Assembly: GCA_001599915.1 (NCBI GenBank)
Contig: BCIG01000015.1
Coordinates: 434,001-498,000, forward strand
Length of the DNA: 64,000 bases
Direction of reading: 5' to 3'
Origin: Symbiotaphrina buchneri
Taxonomy: Eukaryota > Ascomycota > Symbiotaphrinales > Symbiotaphrinaceae
Part shown: one piece after another, positions 47,087-58,759 of the stretch
How the letters are laid out: each line of letters starts with the position of its first letter
Numbering within the stretch: the first letter of the stretch is position 1
The notes under the pieces: model-generated
The model's database searches: none
Told to the model about the DNA's origin: nothing
The model's input: only the letters and a program-made list of their open reading frames with translations
Position numbers and translations under genes: made by a program

Positions 47087-48763
47087 TTATGATTTCGCGA
47101 ATAAATCCCGCCACAACTCCTTGAACCCGTAACGAGGCTTCCGATTGTCATAGACCCGCGCCTTTTGCCCGCCAAACCTTTCCATAACTCCTCCAGGTTT
47201 ATGCCCAATGACTTCTACTTTGACAGTTGGTTTTCTTGCTCGTTCCAGAATCTCCTCAGCTAGCTGGGGTGCCACATCGGCGTAGCACGCCTGCAGTTCC
47301 CTCTCCAAGTTGAAGTAAGGCTTCTTCGCCAGATCAGGTGCCATAAGATTATATGATCGAGTCTGACTGTTTAGGTCATCTATGACTGCCTTATGGTAGG
47401 ATCGCTCGGCCTGCTCCCAGGCGGGATCCCTGAACGGAGCTATAGTTTGCTTCGCTTGGCGAGCGACAGGCGGAGTTTCGTCACCATCCCCGGCGGGACG
47501 ACCGGCCAGAAATGGGGTAGCGGGACTCAGTTCTGCCTCCGCTGGAGAACCCGTCAAGACAATATGGGAGACTTGTCCAACATTGTTGACTGTGTCCAAG
47601 GTTTCGACCTTCCTTTTGCGTGGATTTGCCAACGCTTCCGCTGCAGCATACTCTGCAGCTCTTCGAACTTGATCCTGCACAGAACCTCCTTTGCTTGATA
47701 TGGCTCTGGCGGCGTGTCTCTTCCACTCGGCTCGCAGCCTCCCGCGAAAACTTGTGGCAGACTTGACGAGAGCTTGTTGTTTCTCGATCCACGGTGGTAC
47801 AATCTCTTGTTTCTGGATGATCTTGTTCATGAAGTACTCGGTCGTGTCTAAAAAGGGACTGCTCGCCGTGTAGTCACGTTCGATCACTTTGCCCCTAGGC
47901 AGATTCTTGAACTGGCCGCTCGCGATAGCGTCTTCAATGCGCTCATTTGCGAGCGATTCCAACCCTCGAATAGACGCAGGTCCAGCTCGAGCATCGGCTT
48001 TGAAACGCCCCTTGAGCTCTTTACGAAGCTCTTCCCTTTCTTTCTCCGATAACGTGGGGTCATGTGATAGTGCATAACTAGATGACCGATCACGCGCATT
48101 GAGTAGTCTCTCCCCAGACGTCTGTTTGACACTGGCAGGTCTAATGTTGAGGGCCACAGGAGGCCCGCGAGAATTAGGGGGACGTCGTATCTTGAGCGGC
48201 TTGTGAGCATCAGTAAGCATACGCAGAACGGCATCTTCTTTTCCCTCAGTTCCCGTCCAAGGCTGAGCTGCCGCTATCTCTCGTGTGCCCCTGCCTGCGC
48301 TGGACTGGTATGTAAATGTTAGTTTGAAACGCAACTTGAATATTAGGTGGTTACATACCGGCATTTCAACCTCACTGAATGCTCTGATATTCTCCGCCTT
48401 GAATGCCGTTCCGGCAATACGGTCCTCGAGTTGCCGTTTCAGGTCTTCGGAGAATCCAGCCTCTTCTATGGCCTTCAGAGAACGCCGGCCACCTTCTTCT
48501 ATTGTGCTCTCGGTCATGTCTGCCAGTCGCCGCGACATTGCACCTTCCTCCTGAGGCTCTGTCGAGCTGGGCAAGGATTCGCTCCCATCCTTGCTATCGC
48601 TCTGCGGTACTTGTAACTGTAGTTGAGTGCGCACTGAAAGAGAGCGGCGAATCGTCCTAGTAACGAGCGACTGGAAGCATGGCACATGAGCTTTTTGCGC
48701 CCACATGCAGCGAAGGCAGGGATAGAAGAGAGTCTCGGCTTTACCACTGAGCATGTGGCTCAC
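47087..48763 (-). CDS. DnaJC28-like protein (DUF1992), probably mitochondrial
   Basis: Carries the DnaJ homologue subfamily C member 28 conserved domain (DUF1992) at about 245-330: LANERIEDAIASGQFKNLPR, then DTTEYFMNKIIQKQEIVPPW and RLRAEWKR. There is no J domain, as is usual for fungal members. Two exons, 48763-48359 and 48304-47087, with a 54-nt in-frame intron that has no stop, give about 540 residues. The N-terminus (VTRTIRRSLSVRTQLQ) is basic, Ser-rich and free of acids, consistent with mitochondrial import. Function is unknown in fungi; the human relative is linked to Golgi/COG or mitochondria. The start could also be the later Met at MWAQKAH. The C-terminal third (VKVEVIGHKPGG, ARVYDNRKPRYGFKELWRDL) is conserved-looking. 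Confidence 0.85.
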   Translation of the reverse strand: MSHMLSGKAETLFYPCLRCMWAQKAHVPCFQSLVTRTIRRSLSVRTQLQLQVPQSDSKDGSESLPSSTEPQEEGAMSRRLADMTESTIEEGGRRSLKAIEEAGFSEDLKRQLEDRIAGTAFKAENIRAFSEVEMPVCNHLIFKLRFKLTFTYQSSAGRGTREIAAAQPWTGTEGKEDAVLRMLTDAHKPLKIRRPPNSRGPPVALNIRPASVKQTSGERLLNARDRSSSYALSHDPTLSEKEREELRKELKGRFKADARAGPASIRGLESLANERIEDAIASGQFKNLPRGKVIERDYTASSPFLDTTEYFMNKIIQKQEIVPPWIEKQQALVKSATSFRGRLRAEWKRHAARAISSKGGSVQDQVRRAAEYAAAEALANPRKRKVETLDTVNNVGQVSHIVLTGSPAEAELSPATPFLAGRPAGDGDETPPVARQAKQTIAPFRDPAWEQAERSYHKAVIDDLNSQTRSYNLMAPDLAKKPYFNLERELQACYADVAPQLAEEILERARKPTVKVEVIGHKPGGVMERFGGQKARVYDNRKPRYGFKELWRDLFAKS

Positions 48764-49198
48764 ACTGTGAAGACGTGGCGAAGTTGTAATTCTTATGGAG
48801 GTTCTATCGGACCGGCGTTCGGTTCGCTCCTCAGTGGTTTACAGATGGTGATCAGGAAGCTCGGATTATGTAATACCCCCAGATGAATGATGTGAACCTA
48901 GAGTGCGACTTCTGGCAAGGAGGACACAACCTGGCCCAGTGATTTATGACTGACCTGAATACATGACGATTCGATCGCAAACGCAGCCACGAAATCCGCG
49001 CTAATGCACACAACAAGCCAAAGGCACCTTAGAAAACGGAACGCTTCATATCGAAAACACGTCTTCGGTGCTCCGCAGAAATACGCCAACACCTAGCAAT
49101 GCATACCTCCAGCGCCGAGGTCGACCATCCGGATTAGTGAGAGCTATAGATAGAATGGCTCAGCTCCCGCCCAAATAAAGAACATTCAACGGCTCCAT
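48764..49198. other. Intergenic region
   Basis: Promoter of the DnaJC28-like gene and 3' flank of the F-box/WD40 gene. Nothing further seen. Confidence 0.5.
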
Positions 49199-52114
49199 CT
49201 AAGGTGCAGCAAAGAACCTGCTGGCTTCAATGATCTCTTCATCACCGTTCGCGAAGTCCCAACCGACAATCCGAGGATCTTGTGAACAACAGATGATTCG
49301 TCGGGCATCGAACTGAAGCTTGAAGACTCGCGAATTGGGCTGCAGGTTGGCAGCTGCAGAGTGGCGTGTATGATGAAGATGTTGAGCTAGGTTGGTGTAA
49401 TGAGCGTGGTTGTGTAAATCCTGAGGCTGAGCAGGCAGTTGTGGGATAGATGGAGCAGTGGATTGAGCCTGATCTGTTGAAGGCGGATGCAGAGGGGCAG
49501 GCTGATTGACGTTCTGAGTGTCTGTGGTGGTCGTGTACGTCGAGGCTTGGGCAAGTTGTAAAGCCTGAGCTACCGCTTGCGGCCCCTGAATACCTTGTTG
49601 TGCTAAACTCAAAAGAGCCGAATTGATATTGTGCACGTTGCCGGCGTGCAGTGTAGCAGCTTGATAGCTGAGTCCCCCAGTCCCTGAAGGCGCCAAAGCG
49701 CTCTGCCCTGGGTGATGGACGCCTTGCGCATGTGGCGCATCTGTAGGGTTGGCCTGGACTTGATCTATTATGCGTGCCACCTCTGCGGGACTCATACCGC
49801 CACCCGCAGCTCTGGCAGCGCGATCTTGACGGAGCCTGTTTCCTACAACCCATTTGCCATCTGCATCCCGCCTCCATACGATAACAGTCTCATCATAAGA
49901 CCCAGAGACAATGCGAGCCCATCGGCTTCCTCCACCACCTGGAGGAAGCCGCATACCGTACCCGAGGATGTCTTTCGGGTCTCGAGATCCGACGTTGGCC
50001 TGATTACGTCTCCCTCTCCTGGATGGCTCGGTAGGGACTTCACCCCTCAACCTCGCCTGGAAAAATCTCCGGTCAACCTCCCTTGCCTCAGCAATAAGAT
50101 CCTCCTCGGTGCCTGGAATATCGCCAAAGCCTGCTTGGATCGTTCGTACGAGATTGTTGTGACCTAAAAGACAGGCGACTTCGGCACCAGTCGCGCCATC
50201 AAAGATCCTGACAGTATTGTCACTGCTACCACTCACTATCCTTCTACCATCGAATTGCACACAAGCTATGCCTTTCATATGCCCGACGACAGTCATTGAG
50301 CACTCTCCTGTACGCAGATTCCAGATTTTGACAGTTCTATCCCCAGAAGCAGAGACGACACGATCCTCATAAACCTGAAAGGCATTTACTGCTGCGCAAT
50401 GCCCCTTGAGAACCATAAGGAGGGAAAATGCTGGGAGCGGCTGCACGTCCTGCCTTGAGAACGGGTTGTTGACGAGATCCGCCATGTACTCTGCCCGGTC
50501 AATGATGTAGGCCGGGAACTCGGCGGCACCACCACCAGTACGTGCAGGATATTCCTTGGAGTTCGGCATCAGAGCGGCACGATTCCAGACCTTGATAGTT
50601 CGATCTTTTGAGCAGGTGACAAGATAACGGTCATCAAAGCGCAGGTTTAGCACTGATTCCCCATGTGCACGCTCGATTTTTTTGATCACTTCTCCAGTTG
50701 AAAATCTCCAGATGATGACGTCCGTGTCGCTACTGCCAGAGACAACGATGTCATGGTCCGGGCGCTCATCGAACTGTAAGCATAATACTGAGCCTCTGTG
50801 GCCCACTAAGGGCTTCCTGACGAGTCTTCGTGTATCAAGATTCCATATACGTATAGTTCTGTCTCTACTCCCGCTGACAAGGTATTTACCAGAATATTGT
50901 ATCGTGTAAACGCATTCCCGATGTGACTCGTCCATATGGTCTGGATGAGGCAACTGGAAATTGGTAAAACGCCCAGCGTTCCAATTGTCCTCTAGGCGCT
51001 TCCGCTGCTTGAAAAGATAATGCCAATTCAGTGTCGGCAGGCCAAAAGAACCTGGCATAGTGACAGACTCGGCCATACGATCGGAGACCATGCCAAACTG
51101 ATGGGACATGGTCGAATCGCCCGCCAATAAAGTCCCTGCTTGCCTTCTAGATGTGAATTTGGGAGATGGAAGAGAGTCATGATATCTCCTGGTATTAGGA
51201 GAAGGGCCATTCTCTTGTGAAGTCGATGTCGACGCGTGGTAATTGACACTCTCCATGTTCTCAACTGTTGCTAGACTTTCGGTATTAGCATAGGGGTCCT
51301 CGTTATCAGCTTCTACCATCTCATGTTGCGTATTCCAAGTCATATTCCAGTTGTTTCCTTCATCAGAAAGTTGCATCCCGCTTGAGCCCGGCTCAGGGTC
51401 AAGTATGGACGAGGAACCTGTTTGTATTCTCTTCCGCTGCGTCTGTTGGCTTGCGTCGGTTTCAGCTCTCCTCGATCTCGGCTTGCCCTCGACGGCTGTT
51501 TCGATTGAGGTACGTTGGTCCTCGAAACTGCGGACCTCGGCCACGTCGATCGCCCACCCTTCAAGACAGTACATTTGTTTCCATAGTCTCGATTCCATGG
51601 TTCGATCGCGCCAGGCTCTGGATACCATTGAGGCTCGAAGAATCGTCTGCGGATCGAGGTAAGAGAGGACCTCGGAAGTAATCTCGGGCGGGAGGTAAGC
51701 CACAGGATCCAAATGGAGACGCGGTGTCAGGCGTGCCACGAGAGAGGCCACTGACGAGGTTCGGAGCGTCTGAATGAGTGAAAATGCAAGTTCTGTAGTC
51801 CCAAACGATAAGTCTTTGGTGAGCAGCAAATTGGGTCTCTCATGTCACATACCACTCCTTTCTGCTTCACTGAGAGTTAAAACCCAATCGGGTACCATGG
51901 TGGGATGAGAAGAATCCTCGTCTGCGGTGAAAGATTCAAGTTTCATGCCTGCTTCACTTCCACTCTGGCTGCGGGTCTCCTCGGAATAACCCTCGTCCAG
52001 GCGGAAGGGCGCTTGGATTGGCATCTTGGGGAAACGCGCCTCGTTGTTGAGCGGGGTTGATGGAACGGACGACAAGAGTTCCGGCTGGCCGTTTGTGGCC
52101 ATGCTAGGAGTCAT
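49199..52114 (-). CDS. F-box/WD40 SCF substrate receptor, FWD-1-like
   Basis: Substrate adaptor of an SCF ubiquitin ligase, closest in layout to Neurospora FWD-1 and animal beta-TrCP; FWD-1 targets phosphorylated FRQ. Exon 1 (52114-51853) and exon 2 (51792-49199) are joined by a 60-nt intron and give about 951 residues. The F-box spans about 121-165 (YLPPEITSEVLSYLDPQTIL, SRAWRDRTMESRLWK). A Ser/Glu-rich spacer follows, then NWHYLFKQRKRLEDNW and WD40 repeats from about 380 (VSGSRDRTIRIWNLDT, VSGSSDTDVIIWRFSTG, VTCSKDRTIKVWN, VSASGDRTVKIWNLRTG, VSGSSDNTVRIFDG, VSGSYDETVIVWRRD). A Gln/Ala/His/Pro-rich insertion of nearly 200 residues separates the last partial blade (RIICCSQDPRIVGWDF). It could instead be a Met30 or Cdc4 relative, but the C-terminus favours FWD-1. 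Confidence 0.88.
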
Positions 52115-54449
52115 TCAACCGTTATCCGGAAGTCCTCGTAAGATGTGCAATGCTACAAGCTGACTGCGATGGACAGAGTGCCGTACGTTGCACACTTACG
52201 GGAGGACCACCCCTTGCAAAACCGCGGATAGTAGATGAAGGCAGAGGAATATCCTTCAAACACTTATTGGAGTTATACAGGCAGGCGACGAGTCTCAGGA
52301 GGAACAGGATAACGCTCACCCGTCGGCGCTGCTGCTGTTGTTGTAGTGGTTCAGGCTCGGGAAAGGTTGCCTGGCCGGTCCAGTACCTTAAACAGCGAGG
52401 CAGTTATACGGTACGGTAGGTCGGGTCGGTACGAAGTACCGCTTCGCACCTTGGCTGCTTTTACCGAACACCCTTACTGTTTACATCGCACTCCGGTCTG
52501 TTATGGCTCTGGACACCTCCTGTACGAATGATATTAATATATGTAAGGTAGTTCATGGAAGAATTACCCCGGACTACTCTCCATCACAACAATTCTAATA
52601 TAGCGAAGAAGTGAAGATATTCAATAACAACGCAAGGATGGCACATAAACGAAATGGAGCGGAATATCATTTACTACGAGACCAAGAGGCTGAGTGTGTC
52701 TTAAAGTGACTGTACGCAGGTTATTCAAGCCTGGATCTCAAGCAGTCATAGCCGCCATATGAAGGCTGTCATGTTAGCTTGGTTTACTGGATGGGACAGT
52801 TGACATGAGGCGTGAATGGGAGTGGCCCAGAATCTTTCAGGCCCCATCAGGAGGGATATGAGTGAATAATCGACTTCAGTGATGTACCTGGCTTAGCCTG
52901 TGTTACAGGGAATGCAGAAGATGAAGAGCGCAATGTTGGAAACAAGAAAGGATCCTGGCTGACATATCACCATGAGGATTATGGTGATCATCTAGATGCT
53001 CGAGCAAGCTGCCTCATTTATATCGAAGTATTTGTCGTAGCCATACGGGTAGGTAAGGTAGGCGTCCTCGGCGTCTAGGTGTACCTTATGTTGCAAGCGA
53101 AGTGCGGGGGAAAGTAACCTTACAGAGATACAGGAGCGCCAGAATGAAAATAATAATGGACTGGACATACCGGCCAGAGCACTTGCCAAAGCAAGATGCC
53201 TTACATTCGTCGCCTTTTTAGGTGCTTACCTACCTTAACATAGGTAAAGTAGGAGATACCGAGCCGCTGAGTCTCCGGGGCCTTTCCAAGTCTCGCCTTC
53301 AGGCCGACCGTTGAGACTCTGTAGGGGCCGTGGCTCGCTCTTACTCATATTTTGCCTCGTCTCGCCTTGTGCTCATAACTTGCGTACAAAGGTATCCATA
53401 TTGTATTCAGTACGGAGTAGGTATCTTATGTACGGCAGGTGCGACCGGAAACGGACGCTGTCATTATTCGTTATTATTCATTATCATTATGCTGCGACGA
53501 TGCACATCCTTCCATATTCCCTTAAACATCCCTTTGACGCTTTTCTTTTATTTTTCTGCAAGAAGACCTCTGGACGCTAGGAAGGACCCTCTTCACCAGC
53601 AGTAAGTCTCTAGGGGCAGCATAGTCTCCACTGCTCATACTCCACACACGGACCGGTAACAGCACTGGGACCGTCACATCACCGCAACCGCAGCGGCTGG
53701 CTGGTCGCTTCCGATTCGCTAGGGGGACCCTGAAAAAGCTTCAAGGGTCAAGGGGACCAAAGAGCGTCAACTTTAGGAATAGCGTAGGTCTCTTCGTATC
53801 CCTATGGTCGACCGTACATCGAAGCGTAGCACCAGTAGTACGCCCCCTATCGCACTGCTCTGCACCGCATAGTGCACCACTCTCTTGACTGCCGCCCCCA
53901 TTCCACCCTACTGGGAAAGCAAGCACAAGTACTTCGTACAGCAACCGTCCTTGTACGCGCCGGATCGATCATTATCACTGATCCACCTCTTCATCGAGTC
54001 GATTTGCAACCACCGAGCATCCTCGCGTACCTTCAAGGACGCTGACGCCTCGTGCTTGGCGAGCCCGTGAAGAGCTCCATCTCCTCTCGTCGCTTGTTTC
54101 TCTTGACTCGACGCCCCCAACTGCTTCGTCGACATCTTCACCTCTGCTTCTCAACAACACTATTCCTCGGTCAGACTTCTGTCATAAAGGTCATCCTGGC
54201 AGAGTCTTCCGCACAGAAACCCAGTAATTCACGAGACCAGCGGTCGTTTCCGGTCTGTCGCTCTGCGTTGCTCGACTCACCTGATACTCAGCGCGTCAGG
54301 CAAGCCGACGACAGCAGCGACGACGAGAAGGACGGCTGAACAGAATCTGCCGCCTATGCTGGAATGACCAAATTTGGGCGTCACGACTAACTGAAAGCTT
54401 TTCGAGAAAATAGAACACGTTTTTCAACAGTGAGGTCTCAAGGAAGGTC
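52115..54449. other. Long divergent promoter region
   Basis: 2.3 kb between the F-box gene (-) and cdc24 (+). Rich in the dispersed GGTA/TACC motifs (52428-52440, 53046-53090, 53227-53260, 53400-53440). The last 500 bp look like the cdc24 leader and contain short upstream ATG frames. No gene supported. Confidence 0.5.
52428..52440. repeat. GGTAC-GAA-GTACC interrupted palindrome
   Basis: GGTACGAAGTACC, with GGTAC and GTACC arms around GAA. It follows a run of TACGGTACGGTAGG. Member of the short intergenic motif family. Confidence 0.6.
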
Positions 54450-57400
54450 ATGCTCACAATGGAGGCGATTCATGGTCCTCTGTCTCGTACTCACACGGCC
54501 CCCGCCAGCGTCCATACTCGAGTCGCTAACATGGGGCCTACTTCTCGTCACGTCCTCTCCCAAAACTATGGTTCCCCATACCCGACAGCATCCCCGGCGT
54601 CGCTGATGTCCGGCTCGACTTTGGTTCCTATACCTACGAATGCTTCAAACACTACTGCAGTGGACAGGACCTTCTCTTTGGAGTCGGGAACGGTAGTAGC
54701 CAGCGATAACGTCATCAATCAGGTAGCAGACAAGGATAAGTCACTCTATCAGATTTGTCTGACCTTGCGGATGCGCCTTAGCCGTGTTCCTGGATTCGAC
54801 GAACATCTTACGCAGATGGACGAAGAGACGGACGAGGATGGCTTGCAGGATCCCGTGCATTCGATGTGGAAATGCTTTCAGAGAGGATATCCGTTGATGA
54901 CAGTGTACAATGCACTAAGACCTGCAGTGCCGTTAACGGTGGACCCTAGCAAGGTTGGGGAGGCGAAGCGGGCTAAGACTGCAGCGTTTCGATTCCTGCA
55001 GGCATGCATGCAGGACCTCAAATTGCCCGCCACTGAGTGCTTCATCCTCACTGACCTTTATGGCAGCGATACGACAGGCTTTGTCAAGGTCAGTGTCTCT
55101 TCCATGATCCTGAAAGTTACTGCTGCGGAAGAATCAGCCCTACAGCCGAAGGTATGGATCATTTCAAGGCTAACTTAATCCTCGAGCAGGTGACCAAAGT
55201 CGTGAACAGAGTTTTGGATATTGCGGAGGCGAGAGGCCTGCTGTTGACATCGATCCCCAATCCCGAATGTTCTGAGTCTGCGGAAAATCCTCGCAAACGC
55301 ACGCATCGCGAGTATGTAGTTGATGAGTTGGTCGTTACAGAACGTAAATACGTGCAGGACTTGGAGGTACTCCAACAATTCAAGAAGCAGGTTGAAGAAC
55401 GGGGTGTTATTGCCGGTGATGCGATCCACGATATCTTTCTCAACTTGAATGCTTTGCTTGATTTTCAGCGTCGTTTCCTGATCCGCATTGAGCAGATGAA
55501 CTCACTTCCAGAGGATCAACAGCATTGGGGACGCCTCTTCACATCTCAGCGTGATGGTTTTGGAGTGTATGAACCATACATCGCGAACCAGAAACGTTGT
55601 GAAGAGACAGCGATGCGGGAGTTCGAGAAGTTGAGAACGGCTGGTGGCAGTAAAGAGTGCAGGCAAATCGTCGAATCTCCCGCCAATTTGACTGGTTTCC
55701 TGCTCAAACCTTTCCAGCGCCTCTCCAAGTATCCCTTGCTTCTCAAGGTGTGTTTGCTGCACACTAGCCACTGCAAGCCGGAATTTGTCACTAATGTTTT
55801 GTAGGAGCTGCGTGATAAGGGTGACCTGGATAACGTCCAGCAGGAGGAGATTGTCTTGGGCATTGCTGCTGCAACATCCGTACTTGAACGCACCAATGCT
55901 GCAGTCGACCGCGAGGCCCGCGTCGCTGCTCTCAGCGATCTGCGTAGTCGCGTGGAAGATTGGAAAGGCCACGACGAGGCTGGCTTCGGTGAATTGCTGC
56001 TTTATGGCACCTTTACTGTTGTGAAGAACGATGCCAAAGGGGAGAACGAGAGAGAGTACATCATCTACCTGTTTGAGCGCATTCTATTGTGCTGCAAGGA
56101 AACGAATCCGAACAAGCAGAAGAACAAGATCATGGGCACAAACAAGCAGTTTTCCGACAAAATGCGTAAAGCAAAATTGACGCTTAAGGGTCGGATCCAT
56201 ATGCAAAACGTCACAGACGTGGTATCTTCGCAAAAGCCTGGTAAGGAATCCCTTGCTAACGCTCATTGTTTTTGTTTATCATATTATTGTCATCATGATC
56301 TGTTCAGGGCTTTATTTACAGAACTCTTTTCCATCAATAACTGACTCGTTGATACCCAGGATCTTATGCCATTCAAATGTTCTGGAAAGGAGATCCTGGA
56401 GTGGAGAACTTTCTCATTCGCTATAGTAACGAAGAGATGATGAAGAAGTGGTACAAGGAGATCATGGCCCAGCACAAGCTTTTCTCTGGTCGCGCGGAGA
56501 ATACCAGACGTGCTTCGAACGACTTCACATGGATGCAAACTCAGGGGGTCATGATGCAGAACCCCTACATGCAAGAAGAGGAAGCCGAAGAAGAGGAAGC
56601 CGAAGAAGAGGATAGTTATCGTGGATCAAGCGAGAGCATGGAGTATTCGGTGAGCAGTGAAACGGTAGTCCATCAGAATGGATCAACGACCAGTCTGCGC
56701 TCGCGATCCACCACTGGGGACAGCAACCATTCTACGGTCGCCTCTGGATCTAGACATGCGGCACCTCGGCTTCCTCCTGGGCACATCCAAGCAAGCGGCG
56801 GGCTGACTCTGCACACACAGATCGTACCTAGTGCCATGTCACCAGCAGAGAGAATGGGCCAGTCTTACTTTTCCCCTACTGCAGAGTCACCAATATCCTC
56901 CAGAACCAGCTCCTCCTCTGGCATGTATCCCTTCCCTCGTCAGGGGACGCCCAATGCGCCATGGCACCTTGATGAGCACAATCGATTCCCCACGCCTCCT
57001 CTAGGTCGTACTGCATCTCGTGAAGCGGCATCAGCGGGCAACGGACACATGACAAATGGTCGGGCAATCAATCGCCCATCATTGCCTGCCATGGCAAACC
57101 AGAATATACCTCACTTGGGTCCGACGCAGAACCGTACTAGGTCTGCAAGCAGTCCCGACATCCACAATTCGCGCCGCCTGGCACAAGCACAAAACCAACC
57201 GCCGGTCCCCGACGTTCCTGCCTTTCCGGCACATATTGCTAACCTGCGAGGCCCTGTGAATCGCAGTGAGAGTAATTCTCCAACCCACCTTCCTGCAGGG
57301 TTACCGATCCGGCCAGGAACGCAATCTCCAGGCTTCCAGAGGGAGAGGCTGCAGCAGCAGCAGCCACCGGCGCTCGCATCCCACGACCAGATGTTCCAGG

Positions 57401-57765
57401 CCGACCGCACTATGTCACCTGCTCCTGCTGTGGTATCTCCTATTAATCCGATTGTGAATCCGACCCAAGTGAAGATCAAGGTGACATGCGGAAGCAACTA
57501 CGTCACTTTGGTGGTCCACTTCAACATTGCCTATCAGTCACTCATTGATCGCATTGACGCAAAACTGTCACGTTTCACAACGGCGTCTATCAATGGCAAC
57601 ACAGTTCGGATTCGCTACCACGATGAGGATGGTGATCTGGTGACAATCCAATCCGATGAGGATGTTCAAATTGCGTTCACGGAATGGAAAGAGCAGCACA
57701 GAATGGAGCTCGCAGCTGGCCAGCTTGGTGAGATACAATTCTTCTGCCACAGCATCGAAGAGTGA
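54450..57765 (+). CDS. cdc24: Rho guanine-nucleotide exchange factor Cdc24
   Basis: GEF that activates Cdc42 at sites of polarised growth. Four exons: 54450-55088, 55190-55747, 55805-56240 and 56360-57765, about 1,012 residues. Domain order is that of Cdc24: a calponin-homology-like CDC24 region (about 95-215, SLYQICLTLRMRLSRVPGF, MWKCFQRGYPLMTVYNALRP, ECFILTDLYG), a DH domain (about 256-430, VVDELVVTERKYVQDLEVLQ, FLLKPFQRLSKYPLLLKELR), a PH domain (GELLLYGTFTVVKND through AIQMFWKGDPGVENF), a long disordered Ser/Pro linker with an EEEA repeat, and a C-terminal PB1 domain (about 925-1010, IKVTCGSNYVTLVVHF, IRYHDEDGDLVTIQSDEDV) that binds Bem1. Intron 1 (101 nt) was chosen because it joins GFVK to VTKVVNRVL; a second donor within it would leave only 38 nt. 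A second Met four codons in is an alternative start. Confidence 0.95.
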
Positions 57766-58759
57766 AACACACTTTGGTCTCCATGATGCAATCTATGCAG
57801 CATTTACTCGCGAATCTTGATGATCTTGGTCCGGGTTGCGTTTTCTTCTCTTGCGAGTTTGTTCACCATATGTTTTGCATTTCGAAGGCACTGGTCAGGT
57901 GAATGTCCAAAGGAGGTCTCTGCGTTCCACTGGGTTCGTCTTTGATAGCTCTCCTTTCCTTACGGGCGTTATGGACATCCTCATGACCGGGTTACATCAC
58001 GATTACGCTTTATGACCAGACATACAACGTGGCTCTCCTGCAGGGCCGGCTCACGCCTATGGTGTTATGGTGCCAATGTGCATATGCACATTTGTCTCTT
58101 TTGTGCAGCCGGAGAGGCTCGGCACACTTCATATTTGATGTACACCGGCTCTATGCGAACCTGCATATTGTGAAAATGGTTTTCGGAAGTCGCAAACCTA
58201 TCTAGCAGGCATATGTAAATACTGCAAAGAATAGCCGAGAATGACAATCGTTGAAAGTAGCATATCTGACATGCTTTCCATGTGGTGAGATGAGCTGTCG
58301 CCGGGTGCAGGAGCAACATTCTCGTCGCTAGGTCACCTTGCTTCCTTGCATCTTGGAGTAGGAGAGGACGGACAACGGTAGCAGTGTGGACCATAAATAG
58401 CGAGCCAATCAGCAATCTCGGCCGAGCGTTGCAGGGGAAGGCTTAGCATGCCAGCATCAACAGAAGCTTCAAGATGCCTTATTTAAGAGGCCCTACTGAC
58501 ACTGACACTTCTTCATGGTCTATTCGGCTGGACCAAGGACATTGTTCAGTTAAGTTTCTAGCCTACACTATTGTACTCGCAATACACGGTATGGATGCTA
58601 CCCAGTGGCATAGCATTGTTCGTTACCAAACCTCGCCATGTCCACGAGTCACGTCGCTGCCAAAAGGCTTTCATGGTTCCAGCCCCGTACCCATCCCTTA
58701 TCGAGCGCATTACTGCGACTCATCACCAACCGGGTCTTTCTGGCTCATGCTAGATGGCC
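57766..58759. other. Convergent intergenic region
   Basis: 3' flanks of cdc24 (+) and the V-ATPase gene (-). No gene seen; short open frames have no motif. Confidence 0.5.
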
